Origin: Corynebacterium sp.
Lineage (GTDB): Bacteria; Actinomycetota; Actinomycetes; Mycobacteriales; Mycobacteriaceae
DNA: 33,164 nucleotides
Direction: 5' to 3'
NCBI GenBank assembly: GCA_030450335.1
Contig: JAKDIS010000013.1
Span: forward strand, 1 to 33,164
Of this stretch, positions 16,218-25,584 are shown piece by piece; the stretch's first letter is position 1, and the number at the start of each line of letters is the position of its first letter. A model generated the notes under the pieces. The model saw nothing but the letters and a program-made list of their open reading frames with translations. It did not search any database and was not told the origin of the DNA. The position numbers were made by a program, and so were the translations under genes.

Positions 16218-16307
16218 GACCCGTCGGTTCCTTCCCGAAACACAAGCCCGGGACACATGCCCGCAGGGGACCGCCCACGACCACTCCGACCAACACTGAG
16301 GTGAAGG

Positions 16308-17942
16308 ATGACATCCGCACGCCTGCCCCGGGGCACCATGCCGCCACTCGAACTGCTCACCGACACCACGACGGTCGCCGGTGCGGACGTGGACGTGCTG
16401 GTCGTCCCGTCCTTCTCCGGGGACAACGGTGTCGAGATGTCCGTCGGCTCCTCCGCCTTCGACCGGGAGACCCAGGTGGCGATCTGGAAGTCGCTGGTGG
16501 CAGCCGGGGCGTCCGGACGCGCCGGCGAGACGTCCCCCCTGCCCACCGTCCCGGGTATCGCGGCGCGTCGGCTGCTGGCCGTCGGCCTCGGTGACGCCGA
16601 CGCCCTGACCGACGAGGGGCTACGCACGGCGGCCGGGGAGGCGTCCCGCGCGCTCGGCCGCATGGCCGCCACGAGCGCCCCCACAGGGGCCTCCACGGGG
16701 ACCCCCGGCTCCGCCGGCATCAGCGCCCTGAGCCTGCTGGGCACCCTCGGCACCGGGCCCGCCACCGAGGGCCACGGCCTCGGGGCGTACACCTACACGG
16801 GCTTCAGGAGCATTCAGGACGCTGCGCAGGACGCCGTGCTGGACGCCGGGGGCATCGCGCGGCTCATCGTCGCCGCCCCGTCCGGGCCGACGGCGGCGGA
16901 CGCCGCGCGGGAGGACTTCTCCCACGCCTGCGTCGTGATCGAGGCGGTGAGCTGCGCCCGCGACCTCGTCAACGCGCCGGCGAACGTCCTGTACCCGCAG
17001 AGCTACGCCGAGGTCATCTCCGGGCTGGCCACACAGTCCGGGCTCGAGGTCGAGGTGCTCGACGAACAGGACCTGGCGGAGCAGGGGTTCGGGGCGATCA
17101 TCGGCGTGGGCCGCGGGTCCACCCACCCGCCGCGCCTGGTGCGGGTGTCGTACCGGCCGGACGCCACGGTGTCCGGTTCCTCCCCCGCCGCGCCGCACGT
17201 CGCGCTCGTCGGCAAGGGTGTGACCTTCGACACCGGCGGGATCTCGTTGAAGCCCGCGCCGCGCATGGACAACATGATCTCCGACATGGGCGGTTCGGCG
17301 GCGGTGGTCGCCGCCGTGGTCGCCGCGGCGGAGCTGGAGCTCCCGGTGCAGGTCACCGCGACCGTGCCGCTGGCGGAGAACATGCCCGACGGCACCGCCA
17401 CCCGCCCCGGTGACGTCCTGCGCCACTACGGCGGGACGACGACCGAGATCCTCAACACCGACGCCGAGGGGCGCCTGATCCTCGGTGACGCCATGGCCCG
17501 CGCCGCCGAGGACGACCCCGACTTCCTCGTGGAGACCTCCACGCTCACCGGTGCCCAGGTCCGCTCCCTCGGCGACCGCGTGCCGGCGGTCATGGGCTCA
17601 CCGGTGTTCCGCGACCGGGTGTCCGCCGTCTCACGGGCCACCGGCGAGGACGCCTGGCCGATGCCCCTGCCCGCGGAGATCGCCCGCGACATCCGCTCCG
17701 ACGTGGCGGACCTGCGCAACACCGGCAAGAAGCCCTGGGGCGGCATGGCCGCCGCCGGCCACTACCTGGCGGCGTTCGTGCCGGACGGTCTGCCGTGGGT
17801 GCACATCGACGTGGCCGGGCCGTCGTACAACACCGCCGGCGCCCACGGGTACACGCCGCGGCGCGGGACCGGTGTGCCGGTCCGCACGATCATCGCGCTC
17901 CTGGAGGAGCTCTCCGCGACGACGGCCGACGACCCCGCCTGA
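16308..17942 (+). CDS. pepA: Leucyl aminopeptidase, M17 family
   Basis: 544 residues. The C-terminal catalytic half carries [16 protein letters not shown] (302-317; Lys303 and Asp308 as metal ligands) and the M17 signature [10 protein letters not shown] (383-392; Asp385, Glu387, Arg389). The N-terminal half is poorly conserved, with a Thr/Gly/Ala/Ser-rich insert (about 121-137). It removes N-terminal residues from peptides in the cytosol with two metal ions. ATG 16308 has GAGG about 7 bases upstream. The stop is only one base from the stop of the convergent gene, so no terminator fits between them and the transcripts must overlap. Confidence 0.95.
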   Translation: MTSARLPRGTMPPLELLTDTTTVAGADVDVLVVPSFSGDNGVEMSVGSSAFDRETQVAIWKSLVAAGASGRAGETSPLPTVPGIAARRLLAVGLGDADALTDEGLRTAAGEASRALGRMAATSAPTGASTGTPGSAGISALSLLGTLGTGPATEGHGLGAYTYTGFRSIQDAAQDAVLDAGGIARLIVAAPSGPTAADAAREDFSHACVVIEAVSCARDLVNAPANVLYPQSYAEVISGLATQSGLEVEVLDEQDLAEQGFGAIIGVGRGSTHPPRLVRVSYRPDATVSGSSPAAPHVALVGKGVTFDTGGISLKPAPRMDNMISDMGGSAAVVAAVVAAAELELPVQVTATVPLAENMPDGTATRPGDVLRHYGGTTTEILNTDAEGRLILGDAMARAAEDDPDFLVETSTLTGAQVRSLGDRVPAVMGSPVFRDRVSAVSRATGEDAWPMPLPAEIARDIRSDVADLRNTGKKPWGGMAAAGHYLAAFVPDGLPWVHIDVAGPSYNTAGAHGYTPRRGTGVPVRTIIALLEELSATTADDPA

Positions 17943-17943
17943 C

Positions 17944-18336
17944 TCACTCCCCGTCCGCGCGGCGCTCCTCGAAGCGCGCCCGGCGCTCCTGCTGCTCGAG
18001 ACGCTTGCGGATGATCCGGTCGCGTTCGATCCGGTCGCGCATGCGCTGCGGGTAGCCGGTCTTCTCCGCGTCGAACAACCGGACACCGGTGACGTCGGCC
18101 ACCTCGTCCACGCCGCGGGGACCGCCGATACGCCGGCGCGTCCACTCCCCGGTGGCGTCCACGAGCACCACGGACATCTCGTTGACCAGCGTCTCAGGCT
18201 CCACGAACCCCTCCACCCCCTGGCGCTGCGCAGCCCAGTGGCGCAGGTAGTCGAGGTCGTGTTGCCGTGCCTTACCACCCGGGGCCCGGGGCGGGCGGGG
18301 TCCGGAACGACGTGATCGGCCAAAGATGTTGAACAC
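17944..18336 (-). CDS. Conserved corynebacterial protein of unknown function (Cg2420-like position)
   Basis: 130 residues, no recognised domain. The start is basic and glycine-poor (FNIFGRSRRSGPRPPRAPGG), the middle has a small globular region (LVNEMSVVLVDATGEWTRR, then VTGVRLFDAEKTGYPQ), and the last 35 residues are a charged helix (RDRIERDRIIRKRLEQQERR). GTG 18336 follows a TAGTAT box by 7 bases. Genes of this kind occur between pepA and aceF in corynebacteria. It may be a small nucleic-acid- or ribosome-binding protein given the charge, but that is a guess. Confidence 0.75.
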   Translation of the reverse strand: MFNIFGRSRRSGPRPPRAPGGKARQHDLDYLRHWAAQRQGVEGFVEPETLVNEMSVVLVDATGEWTRRRIGGPRGVDEVADVTGVRLFDAEKTGYPQRMRDRIERDRIIRKRLEQQERRARFEERRADGE

Positions 18337-18343
18337 GTCACCG

Positions 18344-18349
18344 ATACTA
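18344..18349 (-). promoter_or_regulatory. -10 box of the 130-residue protein gene, leaderless
   Basis: TAGTAT on the minus strand, 7 bases before GTG 18336; this decides the GTG as start. Confidence 0.6.
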
Positions 18350-18473
18350 GGTGAACTCCGTACATCCCGACCACGGCCCCGGCTCAGGTCGACTCAGAGC
18401 CGGCCTGGGACGGGTCAGGCCCCCGGTTGTGGGAACCCCGTGCCAGCAGAACGACTCCAGCAGCGGTACCATA

Positions 18474-18479
18474 TATAGT
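18474..18479 (+). promoter_or_regulatory. Strong -10 box of aceF
   Basis: TATAGT inside the AT-rich run CATATATAGTATTC, the best -10 match in the window. The implied start near 18486 gives a leader of about 105 bases. Confidence 0.65.
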
Positions 18480-18496
18480 ATTCGGTCAGAGACCAC

Positions 18497-18525
18497 TTCT
18501 CTGTTTTTCTCTGCGTACTTCTCTG
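18497..18525 (+). repeat. Three TTCTCTG direct repeats in the aceF leader
   Basis: TTCTCTG at 18497-18503, 18507-18513 and 18519-18525, spaced 10 and 12 bases, about one helical turn each. The first and third are extended to ACTTCTCTG. They lie just after the predicted transcription start in a pyrimidine-rich patch unlike the surrounding sequence, a pattern that could be a regulator site or an mRNA element. Confidence 0.6.
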
Positions 18526-18590
18526 GGTACCGCGGACCGATCCACGTACTCCACATCTGTACCCCGTCGTTAACTAGGAGCTTCAACACC

Positions 18591-20303
18591 ATGGCGCACT
18601 CCGTCGAAATGCCCGAGCTGGGCGAATCCGTCACAGAAGGCACTGTCACCCAGTGGCTGAAGAAGGTCGGCGACACCGTGGAGGTCGACGAACCCCTGCT
18701 CGAGGTCTCCACGGACAAGGTCGACACGGAGATCCCCTCCCCCGCCTCCGGTGTTCTGCTGAAGATCATCGCCGACGAGGACGACACCGTTGACGTCGGT
18801 GCCGTCATCGCCGAGATCGGTGAGGAGGGCGAGACCGCAGGTTCCGCCGACTCCGCTGACTCCGCTGACGAGGAGCCGGCCGAGGAGCCTGCCGACGAAC
18901 CGGCCGAGGAGCCGGCTGCAGAGCCGGCCGCGGAGTCCAAGCCCGCAGCGTCCAACGGCGGTGGCGCGGGCACCGACGTGACGATGCCGGAGCTCGGCGA
19001 GTCCGTCACCGAGGGCACCATCACCCAGTGGCTGAAGAAGGTCGGCGACGAGGTCGAGGTCGACGAGCCCCTCCTGGAGGTCTCCACCGACAAGGTCGAC
19101 ACCGAGGTTCCGTCCCCGGTCGCGGGTACGCTGCTGGAGATCCTCGCCGAGGAGGACGACACCATCGACGTCGGCGGTGTGATCGCCCGCGTGGGCGACG
19201 CCTCCGCCGCACCGGCCGAGGAGCCCGCCAAGGAGCCGGCCCCGGAGCCCGAGAAGGAGCCGGAGAAGAAGGCCGAGCCCGCCAAGGAGTCGGCACCGGA
19301 GCCCAAGAAGGAGGCCCCGAAGAAGGAGGAGCCCAAGGAGGAGAAGGCTCCCGCGTCCGACGCCGGCGAGCCCTCCGACGGCAACCTGCCCTACGTGACC
19401 CCGCTGGTGCGCAAGCTCGCCGAGAAGCACGGCGTGGACCTCTCCTCCGTGGAGGGCACCGGTGTCGGTGGACGCATCCGTAAGCAGGACGTCCTCGCCG
19501 TCGCCGAGGGTGGCTCCACCAAGAAGGCCGAGAAGGCTCCCGCCAAGGGCGTCGACCCGGAGAAGGCGTCGCTGCGCGGCACCACCCAGAAGGTCAACCG
19601 CATCCGTGCGATCACCGCGAAGACCACGCTGGAGTCCCTGCACGGTGCGGCCCAGCTCACGCAGGTCCACGAGGTCGACATGACCCACGTCGCCGAGCTG
19701 CGCAAGGCGTCCAAGGCCGCCTTCCAGGACAAGCACGGCCTGAACCTCACGTTCCTGCCGTTCTTCGCCAAGGCCATCGTGGAGGCGCTGGTCGCCCACC
19801 CGAACGTGAACGCGTCCTACAACGCCGACACCCAGGAGATGACCTACCACGGCAAGGTGAACCTCGGCATCGCCGTGGACACCAAGGACGGCCTGCTGTC
19901 CCCGGTCATCCACGACGCGCAGGACATGTCCCTGCCGGAGCTGGCCCAGGCCATCGCCGACATCGCCGACCGGGCCCGCAACAAGAAGCTCAAGCCGAAC
20001 GACGTCACCGGTGGCACCTTCACCATCACCAACATCGGCTCCGAGGGCGCGCTGACCGACACCCCGATCCTGGTCCCGCCGCAGGCCGCGATGATCGGCA
20101 CCGGCGCGATCCGCAAGCGCCCGGTCGTCATCACCGAGGACGGCTCGGACAGCATCGCCATCCGCAGCATGGTCTACCTGCCGATGACCTACGACCACCA
20201 GGTCGTCGACGGTGCTGACGCCGGACGGTTCCTGACCACCGTCCGCGACCGCCTGGAGAACATCGACTTCAGCTCCGACCTGGAGATCGGAGTCCGCTCC
20301 TGA
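18591..20303 (+). CDS. aceF: Dihydrolipoamide acyltransferase (E2) of pyruvate/2-oxoglutarate dehydrogenase
   Basis: 570 residues. Two lipoyl domains (about 4-76 and 129-201) carry the lipoylated Lys43 and Lys168 in [10 protein letters not shown]. Ala/Glu/Pro-rich linkers separate them, followed by a peripheral-subunit-binding domain (about 267-304, [19 protein letters not shown]) and the catalytic domain with [13 protein letters not shown] (His536, Asp540). It swings acyl groups from E1 to CoA. In corynebacteria this E2, often annotated sucB, serves a hybrid complex for both pyruvate and 2-oxoglutarate. C. glutamicum AceF has three lipoyl domains; here there are two. ATG 18591 has AGGAG 11 bases upstream; the frame continues upstream but is non-coding. 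lipB and lipA follow, making the cofactor. Confidence 0.95.
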   Translation: MAHSVEMPELGESVTEGTVTQWLKKVGDTVEVDEPLLEVSTDKVDTEIPSPASGVLLKIIADEDDTVDVGAVIAEIGEEGETAGSADSADSADEEPAEEPADEPAEEPAAEPAAESKPAASNGGGAGTDVTMPELGESVTEGTITQWLKKVGDEVEVDEPLLEVSTDKVDTEVPSPVAGTLLEILAEEDDTIDVGGVIARVGDASAAPAEEPAKEPAPEPEKEPEKKAEPAKESAPEPKKEAPKKEEPKEEKAPASDAGEPSDGNLPYVTPLVRKLAEKHGVDLSSVEGTGVGGRIRKQDVLAVAEGGSTKKAEKAPAKGVDPEKASLRGTTQKVNRIRAITAKTTLESLHGAAQLTQVHEVDMTHVAELRKASKAAFQDKHGLNLTFLPFFAKAIVEALVAHPNVNASYNADTQEMTYHGKVNLGIAVDTKDGLLSPVIHDAQDMSLPELAQAIADIADRARNKKLKPNDVTGGTFTITNIGSEGALTDTPILVPPQAAMIGTGAIRKRPVVITEDGSDSIAIRSMVYLPMTYDHQVVDGADAGRFLTTVRDRLENIDFSSDLEIGVRS

Positions 20304-20343
20304 CCCCGTCCTACCCCGTCCCCGCACTTGTGCGGCGGCGGGG

Positions 20344-20349
20344 TAGAGT
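20344..20349 (+). promoter_or_regulatory. -10 box of lipB, leaderless
   Basis: TAGAGT ends 8 bases before ATG 20358, which decides that ATG over an upstream GTG or ATG in the same frame. lipB may also be reached by read-through from aceF, since no terminator is seen in the 54-base gap. Confidence 0.6.
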
Positions 20350-20357
20350 CGTTAGTC

Positions 20358-21095
20358 ATGGGATATCAACACGGATCCATCCGGCTGTCGGACTCTCCGG
20401 TCACCGTCGACGACCTCGGGACGGTGGACTACCTGTCCACCTGGGACCGTCAGGCCGAACTCGCCCGCCGCCGTGCCGACGGCGAGATCGACGACACCGT
20501 GCTCCTGCTCCAGCACCCGCCGACCTACACCGCCGGCAAACGCACCCAGCCCGAGGACCTGCCCACCAACGGCCTGCCCGTCGTCGACGTGGACCGCGGT
20601 GGCCGGATCACCTGGCACGGGCCGGGGCAGCTCGTCGCCTACCCGATCGTGAAGCTCGCCGACCCGATCGACGTGGTCGACTACGTCCGTCGGATCGAGG
20701 AGGCCGTCCTCGCGACGTGCCGTGAGGTCGGGCTGGAGAACGCCGGACGCGTCCCCGGACGCTCCGGCGTGTGGCTGCCCGCCGGGCTGCGCCGCGGCGA
20801 GCTCGTCCCCGCCCGGAAGGTCGCCGCCGTCGGCATCCGCGTCACCCGCGGGGTCACGATGCACGGTGTGGCACTGAACTGCGACAACACCCTGGAGTAC
20901 TACGACCACATCGTGCCCTGCGGCCTGGCGGACACCGGGGTGACCACCCTGTCGGAGGAACTGGGCCGCGACGTGACCGTCGCCGACGTCACCGGGATCT
21001 TCACCGGACACCTGCTCGACGCACTGGACGGGGCGCTCGAGATGTCGGAGGTGGACGTCCCGGAGGAGCTCGCACACGGCGCCGTACCGTCCTGA
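20358..21095 (+). CDS. lipB: Octanoyl-[ACP]:protein octanoyltransferase
   Basis: 245 residues. Motifs: [14 protein letters not shown] (50-63), [16 protein letters not shown] (81-96), and the catalytic pair Lys154 ([10 protein letters not shown]) and Cys188 (HIVPCGL). The enzyme moves octanoyl from acyl carrier protein to the lipoyl-domain lysine through a Cys thioester. It acts on AceF, encoded 54 bases upstream, and on the glycine cleavage H protein elsewhere. The last 45 residues are acidic. Confidence 0.96.
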   Translation: MGYQHGSIRLSDSPVTVDDLGTVDYLSTWDRQAELARRRADGEIDDTVLLLQHPPTYTAGKRTQPEDLPTNGLPVVDVDRGGRITWHGPGQLVAYPIVKLADPIDVVDYVRRIEEAVLATCREVGLENAGRVPGRSGVWLPAGLRRGELVPARKVAAVGIRVTRGVTMHGVALNCDNTLEYYDHIVPCGLADTGVTTLSEELGRDVTVADVTGIFTGHLLDALDGALEMSEVDVPEELAHGAVPS

Positions 21096-21156
21096 ACAGG
21101 CTTTTTGGTCTGCTTTCGACGATGGGAGTCAGTTAGCGTCACTGAACGATGCAGCG

Positions 21157-21162
21157 TAGGGT
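21157..21162 (+). promoter_or_regulatory. -10 box of lipA, leaderless
   Basis: TAGGGT ends 7 bases before GTG 21170, with TTAGCG (21133-21138) 18 bases upstream as a possible -35. This favours GTG 21170 over the in-frame ATG at 21149, and the resulting N-terminus matches that of C. glutamicum LipA. Confidence 0.65.
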
Positions 21163-21169
21163 GGGGGCC

Positions 21170-22216
21170 GTGACTGTTACATCAGACGGACGACGACTTC
21201 TCCGCATCGAGGCGAAGAACTCCCAGACCCCCATCGAGCAGAAGCCACGGTGGATCCGCACCCAGGCCAAGATGGGCCCGGAATACCGTGACATGAAGAA
21301 CCGCGTCTCCGGCGCCGGTCTCCACACGGTGTGCCAGGAAGCGGGTTGCCCCAACATCCACGAGTGCTGGGAGGAACGCGAGGCGTCCTTCCTCATCGGT
21401 GGCGACACCTGTTCTCGTCGATGTGACTTCTGCCAGATCAAGTCCGGCAAGCCCACCCCGCTGGACCGTGACGAGCCGCGCCGCGTGGCGGAGAACATCC
21501 GCGAGATGGACCTGCGCTACGCCACCATCACCGGCGTGACCCGCGACGACCTCGACGACGAGGGCGCGTGGCTGTACGCCGAGATCGTGCGCAAGGTCCA
21601 CGAGGTCAACCCGCACACCGGCGTGGAGAACCTCACCCCGGACTTCTCCGCGAAGCCCGACCTGCTGGCCGAGGTCTTCGAGGCACGCCCCGAGGTCTTC
21701 GCCCACAACCTGGAGACCGTGCCGCGCATCTTCAAGCGCATCCGTCCGGCCTTCCGCTACGACCGGTCCCTGGAGGTCATCCGTGCCGCCCGTGACTTCG
21801 GCCTGGTGACGAAGTCGAACCTGATCCTGGGCATGGGTGAGACGGCCGAGGAGGTGCAGTCCTCCCTGACCGACCTGAAGGACGCCGGCTGCGACATCAT
21901 CACCATCACCCAGTACCTGCGCCCGACCTCGATGCACCACCCGATCGAGCGGTGGGTGAAGCCGGAGGAGTTCATGGAGCACTCCGAGTTCGCCAAGGAG
22001 CTCGGCTTCGGTGCGGTCATGTCCGGCCCGTTGGTCCGTTCGTCCTACCGTTCCGGGCGTCTCTACGCCGAGGCCAAGGCCGCCCGCGGCGAGTCGCTTC
22101 CGGACAACCTCGCCCACCTCGGCGAGACCCTGGGGTCCACCACCAGCCAGGAGGCCAGCACCCTGCTGGACAAGTACGGCCCGTCGGTCGAGACCCCGGT
22201 CTCGTCCGCCCGGTAA
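21170..22216 (+). CDS. lipA: Lipoyl synthase, radical SAM
   Basis: 348 residues. Two [4Fe-4S] sites are visible: the auxiliary cluster Cys55, Cys60, Cys66 ([14 protein letters not shown]) and the radical SAM CX3CX2C Cys81, Cys85, Cys88 (CSRRCDFC). The C-terminal RSSYRSG supplies the Ser ligand to the auxiliary cluster, which is consumed as sulfur donor. It inserts two sulfurs into octanoyl-lysine on E2 lipoyl domains, completing LipB's work. Fe-S carriers such as the one at 12826 may supply clusters, by inference. Confidence 0.97.
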   Translation: MTVTSDGRRLLRIEAKNSQTPIEQKPRWIRTQAKMGPEYRDMKNRVSGAGLHTVCQEAGCPNIHECWEEREASFLIGGDTCSRRCDFCQIKSGKPTPLDRDEPRRVAENIREMDLRYATITGVTRDDLDDEGAWLYAEIVRKVHEVNPHTGVENLTPDFSAKPDLLAEVFEARPEVFAHNLETVPRIFKRIRPAFRYDRSLEVIRAARDFGLVTKSNLILGMGETAEEVQSSLTDLKDAGCDIITITQYLRPTSMHHPIERWVKPEEFMEHSEFAKELGFGAVMSGPLVRSSYRSGRLYAEAKAARGESLPDNLAHLGETLGSTTSQEASTLLDKYGPSVETPVSSAR

Positions 22217-22269
22217 GTTGTTCCCCGCCCCGGCGGATGGCCGTTGTCGGTCCTGGGGCTCCGATGTTC

Positions 22270-22275
22270 TAAGGT
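22270..22275 (+). promoter_or_regulatory. -10 box of the DUF4191 gene, leaderless
   Basis: TAAGGT ends 7 bases before ATG 22283. The frame stays open to ATG 22244, but that would precede the promoter. Confidence 0.6.
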
Positions 22276-22282
22276 AGGCGGT

Positions 22283-23059
22283 ATGGCGAAGGATCCCCGG
22301 GAGAAAGAAAACAAGCGGCTCGAGAAGGCCGCCAAGAAGTCACGTCGCAAGCAGACGCGAGGCCAGATGTGGCAGGCCTTCCAGATGCAGCGCAAGAAGG
22401 ACAAGAAGCTCATCCCCTACATGCTGCTGGGGTTCCTTGTCCCGGTGCTGGTCATGCTGGGGCTCAGCTACTTCTTCGGCTGGTGGTGGCTGAACCTCAT
22501 CGTGGGTATCGCCATCGGTGTGATGGTGGGCTTCTGGGTCTTCTCCCGCCGTCTGCAGGCCGGTGTGTACGACCAGATCGAGGGCGAGGCAGGTGCCGCC
22601 GGTTGGGCGCTGCAGAACCTGCGTGACGGTGTCGGCGTCAAGTGGATCACCGAGACCGCCGTGGCCTCGAACACCCACATGGACGCCATCCACCGCGTGG
22701 TCGGCGTGCCCGGTGTGGTGCTCGTCGGCGAGGGAAGCCGGCACCGTCTGAAGCCGATGATGGCCCAGGAGCGCAAGCGTCTGGCCCGCATCCTCGGCAA
22801 CACCCCGATCTACGACGTGTACGTCGGCGAGGGTGAGGACGAGGTCCAGATCCGCAAGCTGCAGAACCACCTGGTCCGTCTGCCGCGCAACATCAAGAAG
22901 AACGAGGTCGACGGCCTCAACAGCAAGGTGGAGTCGATCGCCCGCCTGCACTCGCGTGAGTCGATGCTCCCGAAGGGTCCGATGCCGCGCAACGCCGCGA
23001 ACCCGGCCGGCGTGAACCGCCGTGCCCGTCGCGCCGCCCAGCGCAACAAGAAGGGCTGA
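22283..23059 (+). CDS. DUF4191 family membrane protein
   Basis: 258 residues. A Lys/Arg/Glu-rich start (AKDPREKENKRLEKAAKKSR) is followed by two membrane helices (about 47-66 and 70-88, around a GWWWLN turn), then a soluble domain with GVKWITETAVASNTHMDAIH and VVLVGEGSRHRLKPMM and a basic tail (NRRARRAAQRNKKG). Sequence pattern and position after lipA match the conserved actinobacterial DUF4191 family (Rv2219). Function unknown. Its place between lipA and glnA is conserved. It ends before a strong hairpin. Confidence 0.88.
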   Translation: MAKDPREKENKRLEKAAKKSRRKQTRGQMWQAFQMQRKKDKKLIPYMLLGFLVPVLVMLGLSYFFGWWWLNLIVGIAIGVMVGFWVFSRRLQAGVYDQIEGEAGAAGWALQNLRDGVGVKWITETAVASNTHMDAIHRVVGVPGVVLVGEGSRHRLKPMMAQERKRLARILGNTPIYDVYVGEGEDEVQIRKLQNHLVRLPRNIKKNEVDGLNSKVESIARLHSRESMLPKGPMPRNAANPAGVNRRARRAAQRNKKG

Positions 23060-23081
23060 CCCCTCTCCCAGAGGGCCTGAA

Positions 23082-23126
23082 GAACCCCCGGGGACCGTCC
23101 GACACGTGGACGGTTCCCGGGGGTTC
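23082..23126 (+). terminator. Terminator of the DUF4191 gene
   Basis: A 19-bp stem with one mismatch (23082-23100 with 23108-23126) around a 7-base loop, followed by CTCG. It lies 22 bases past the stop. Confidence 0.8.
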
Positions 23127-23147
23127 CTCGTACGTCGCGCCGCAGTG

Positions 23148-23210
23148 CACGAAACCCCGCGCGGATGTCGGTCTGAGGGGTCAGGACCACCATCCGCGCG
23201 GGGTTTCGTG
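23148..23210 (-). terminator. Terminator of the RDD-protein gene
   Basis: Perfect 20-bp inverted repeat: CACGAAACCCCGCGCGGATG (23148-23167) and its complement (23191-23210), with a 23-base loop, 17 bases past the RDD gene stop. Two separate hairpins thus insulate these convergent genes. Confidence 0.8.
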
Positions 23211-23227
23211 TGCGAGGTCCGCGACGG

Positions 23228-23776
23228 TCAGCGGGTGCGGATCACCGCGGTACCCGTCGCCCGGTCGTGCATGCCGCGACTGTCGGTGTCCTGGATCAGC
23301 GGCGGGAACAGGAAGATGGTCAGCACGGTGCGCACCACCGCGCGCACGAAGCCGACACGGGCGTCCGGGTCGTCCACGCGGGCGACGCCGATGCCGAGCA
23401 GTGCGTGGCCCGGTGACTGCCCGAACAGCCACACCGTGACGACCCGCCACACGACCCAGACCATCAGCACCACGGTGGACACCCCGCCCAGCGCGTCGGT
23501 CATCTGGGTGATGAAGAAGGCGATGCCGTAGCAGATCAGCCAGTCCACCAGAAGAGCCAGCGTGCGCGGGAAGATCGGGGAGACCGAGCCCGGCCCGGAC
23601 GCAGGCAGTCCGAGCAGTTTGCCCGGGTAGGAGCTCAGGTCGTGGGGGTCCTCGTACTTGCCGGGGACCTGGGGCCCCTCCAGCCAACTCGGTTGCCGGG
23701 CACGGTCCTCCCGCATGCCTTTGCGACGCTGACGACGCTCATCACCGGTACCACTGCTGTTCTGCCGTTTCGCCAT
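23228..23776 (-). CDS. RDD family membrane protein
   Basis: 182 residues from ATG 23776. The N-terminus is polar and basic (AKRQNSSGTGDERRQRRKG). The membrane part starts PRTLALLVDWLICYGIAFF, which holds the Arg and first Asp of the RDD signature, then a second helix (VSTVVLMVWVVWRVVTVWLF) and the GQSPGHALLGIGV motif with a third helix near VVRTVLTIFLFPP. In mycobacteria an RDD gene lies at the same spot beside glnA1. Family roles are unclear; transport of ions or small solutes has been suggested for some members. A TACGCT box 8 bases upstream sets this start; the longer frame to 23842 is not supported. Confidence 0.87.
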   Translation of the reverse strand: MAKRQNSSGTGDERRQRRKGMREDRARQPSWLEGPQVPGKYEDPHDLSSYPGKLLGLPASGPGSVSPIFPRTLALLVDWLICYGIAFFITQMTDALGGVSTVVLMVWVVWRVVTVWLFGQSPGHALLGIGVARVDDPDARVGFVRAVVRTVLTIFLFPPLIQDTDSRGMHDRATGTAVIRTR

Positions 23777-23784
23777 GATGCTCA

Positions 23785-23790
23785 AGCGTA
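23785..23790 (-). promoter_or_regulatory. -10 box of the RDD-protein gene, leaderless
   Basis: TACGCT on the minus strand, 8 bases before ATG 23776. Confidence 0.5.
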
Positions 23791-23967
23791 CCGGCCCTGT
23801 GACGGCCCCCCAATTCTGCGGTGGTACACCCCGACTGTGCACACCCGAATGCCACTGCCCGTATCCTTGAGGTCACGCCCCGGCCGGGGACGACCATTTC
23901 GGCCCCGGAGCGCAACCCCTTTCGTCCCACCGGCAGTGACGACCAGTTACACGCCGGTAACATTGGA

Positions 23968-23999
23968 TTGACATTAGGGCAACAACCCCACAATAGAAT
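23968..23999 (+). promoter_or_regulatory. Candidate glnA promoter
   Basis: TTGACA (23968-23973) and TAGAAT (23994-23999) with a 20-base spacer, longer than ideal; CACAAT (23989-23994) with a 15-base spacer is the other choice. The leader would be about 80 bases. In the 311-base gap between the RDD gene and glnA I see no full AmtR box (TTTCTAT-N6-ATAGAAA), only a half-match ATAGAA inside the -10. Confidence 0.5.
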
Positions 24000-24036
24000 C
24001 GCTCCCGACGCACCCGGCAGGGTGAAATCCCATCGT

Positions 24037-24055
24037 GAGACAACGAGACAACGAG
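24037..24055 (+). repeat. GAGACAAC tandem repeat in the glnA leader
   Basis: GAGACAAC twice plus GAG, ending 32 bases before the GTG start. An unstructured, purine-rich leader segment; no known meaning. Confidence 0.6.
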
Positions 24056-24087
24056 TTGGGTCGAACATGACTGCAAGGAGTCCAGAA

Positions 24088-25524
24088 GTGGCATTTAAGA
24101 CGGCCGAAGAGGTCACGAAGTACATCGCGGACAACGACATCGAGTTCGTCGACGTCCGATTCACTGACGTCCCCGGCGTGGAGCAGCACTTCACCATTCC
24201 CGCGGCCGCCTTCGACGAGGACGCCATCGAGACCGGCCTGGCCTTCGACGGCTCCTCGGTCCGCGGCTTCACCACCATCGACGAGTCGGACATGAACCTG
24301 CTGCCCGACCTGGCGACGGCGAAGGTCGACCCGTTCCGCAAGACCAAGACCCTGAACGTGAAGTTCTTCGTCCACGACCCGTTCACCCGTGAGCCCTTCT
24401 CCCGGGACCCGCGCAACGTCGCCCGCAAGGCCGAGGAGTACCTCGCGTCCACCGGCATCGCCGACACCTGCAACTTCGGCCTGGAGGCCGAGTTCTACCT
24501 CTTCGACAAGGTGCGCTACTCCGCCGACCAGAACTCCGCGTTCTACGAGGTCGACTCCAACGAGGGCTGGTGGAACCGCGGTAAGGACACCAACACCGAC
24601 GGCACCCCGAACACCGGCTACAAGACCCGCGTCAAGGGCGGTTACTTCCCGGTCCCGCCGTACGACCAGACCGTGGACGTGCGCGACGAGATGGTGAAGA
24701 ACCTCGCGGCCTCCGGTTACGACCTCGAGCGCTTCCACCACGAGGTGGGCACCGGTGGACAGCAGGAGATCAACTACAAGTTCAACACCCTGCTGCACGC
24801 CGCCGACGACCTGCAGTCGTTCAAGTACATCATCAAGAACACCGCCGCCGCCCACGGCAAGTCGGCGACGTTCATGCCGAAGCCGCTGGCCGGTGACAAC
24901 GGTTCGGGCATGCACGCCCACCAGTCGCTGTGGAAGGACGGCAAGCCGCTGTTCCACGACGAGGCAGGCTACGCCGGCCTGTCCGACCTGGCCCGCTACT
25001 ACATCGGCGGCATCCTGCACCACGCCGGTGCGGTCCTGGCGTTCACCAACCCCACGCTGAACTCCTACCACCGTCTGGTGCCGGGCTTCGAGGCCCCCAT
25101 CAACCTGGTCTACTCGCAGCGTAACCGCTCCGCCGCGGTACGTATCCCGATCACCGGCTCCAACCCGAAGGCCAAGCGCCTCGAGTTCCGCGCGCCGGAC
25201 CCCTCGGGCAACCCCTACCTGGGTATGGCAGCGATGATGCTCGCCGGCCTCGACGGCATCAAGAACCGCATCGAGCCGCACGCCCCGGTCGACAAGGACC
25301 TCTACGAGCTTCCCCCGGAGGAGGCCGCCACCATCCCGACCGCGCCGACCTCCCTCGAGGCCGCGCTGAAGGCCCTGGAGGACGACAACGAGTTCCTCAC
25401 CGAGGGTGGCGTCTTCACCGACGACCTGCTGGAGACCTACATCGCGTACAAGTACGAGAATGAGATCTCCCCGGCCCGTCTGCGCCCGACCCCGCACGAG
25501 TTCGAGCTGTACTACGACTGCTAG
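24088..25524 (+). CDS. glnA: Glutamine synthetase type I
   Basis: 478 residues. GSI signatures: [11 protein letters not shown] near residue 52, the ATP-binding [18 protein letters not shown], and the adenylylation loop DLYELPPEE with Tyr406, the site that GlnE modifies under nitrogen excess. It makes glutamine from glutamate, ammonia and ATP as a dodecamer. GTG 24088 is chosen because AAGGAG lies 7-8 bases upstream and the protein then begins AFKTAEEV, like C. glutamicum GlnA (AFETPEEI). ATG 24067 and the frame to 23821 would add unmatched residues. It stands alone, followed by a strong terminator. Confidence 0.97.
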   Translation: MAFKTAEEVTKYIADNDIEFVDVRFTDVPGVEQHFTIPAAAFDEDAIETGLAFDGSSVRGFTTIDESDMNLLPDLATAKVDPFRKTKTLNVKFFVHDPFTREPFSRDPRNVARKAEEYLASTGIADTCNFGLEAEFYLFDKVRYSADQNSAFYEVDSNEGWWNRGKDTNTDGTPNTGYKTRVKGGYFPVPPYDQTVDVRDEMVKNLAASGYDLERFHHEVGTGGQQEINYKFNTLLHAADDLQSFKYIIKNTAAAHGKSATFMPKPLAGDNGSGMHAHQSLWKDGKPLFHDEAGYAGLSDLARYYIGGILHHAGAVLAFTNPTLNSYHRLVPGFEAPINLVYSQRNRSAAVRIPITGSNPKAKRLEFRAPDPSGNPYLGMAAMMLAGLDGIKNRIEPHAPVDKDLYELPPEEAATIPTAPTSLEAALKALEDDNEFLTEGGVFTDDLLETYIAYKYENEISPARLRPTPHEFELYYDC

Positions 25525-25552
25525 TCCGGTACACCTCGACGGCACGGAGCCG

Positions 25553-25584
25553 AACCCCCGCCACACGTTCTTGTGGCGGGGGTT
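25553..25584 (+). terminator. glnA terminator
   Basis: Perfect 13-bp stem AACCCCCGCCACA/TGTGGCGGGGGTT with a 6-base loop, 28 bases past the stop. The 135 bases from here to the next gene hold nothing recognisable. Confidence 0.88.

Noticed and set aside
15068..16792. 574-residue version of IlvE starting inside pepA
   Set aside because: The extra 196 residues are Ser/Pro/Arg-rich shadow of pepA; the -10 box and family length support ATG 16204.
18570..20327. Long open frame antisense to aceF (585 codons)
   Set aside because: Shadow of the aceF codon pattern; Leu/Gly/Arg/Asp-rich product with no recognisable domain.
23821..24087. N-terminal extension of glutamine synthetase
   Set aside because: The extra 89 residues cover the promoter; GTG 24088 has a good ribosome-binding site and the usual GlnA N-terminus.
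23777..24087. AmtR or GlnR operator upstream of glnA
   Set aside because: Only a half-site-like ATAGAA is present, and it coincides with the -10 box; no full motif found.
23974..25566. Long open frame antisense to glnA (530 codons)
   Set aside because: Complementary shadow of a highly conserved glutamine synthetase gene; no plausible start or motif.
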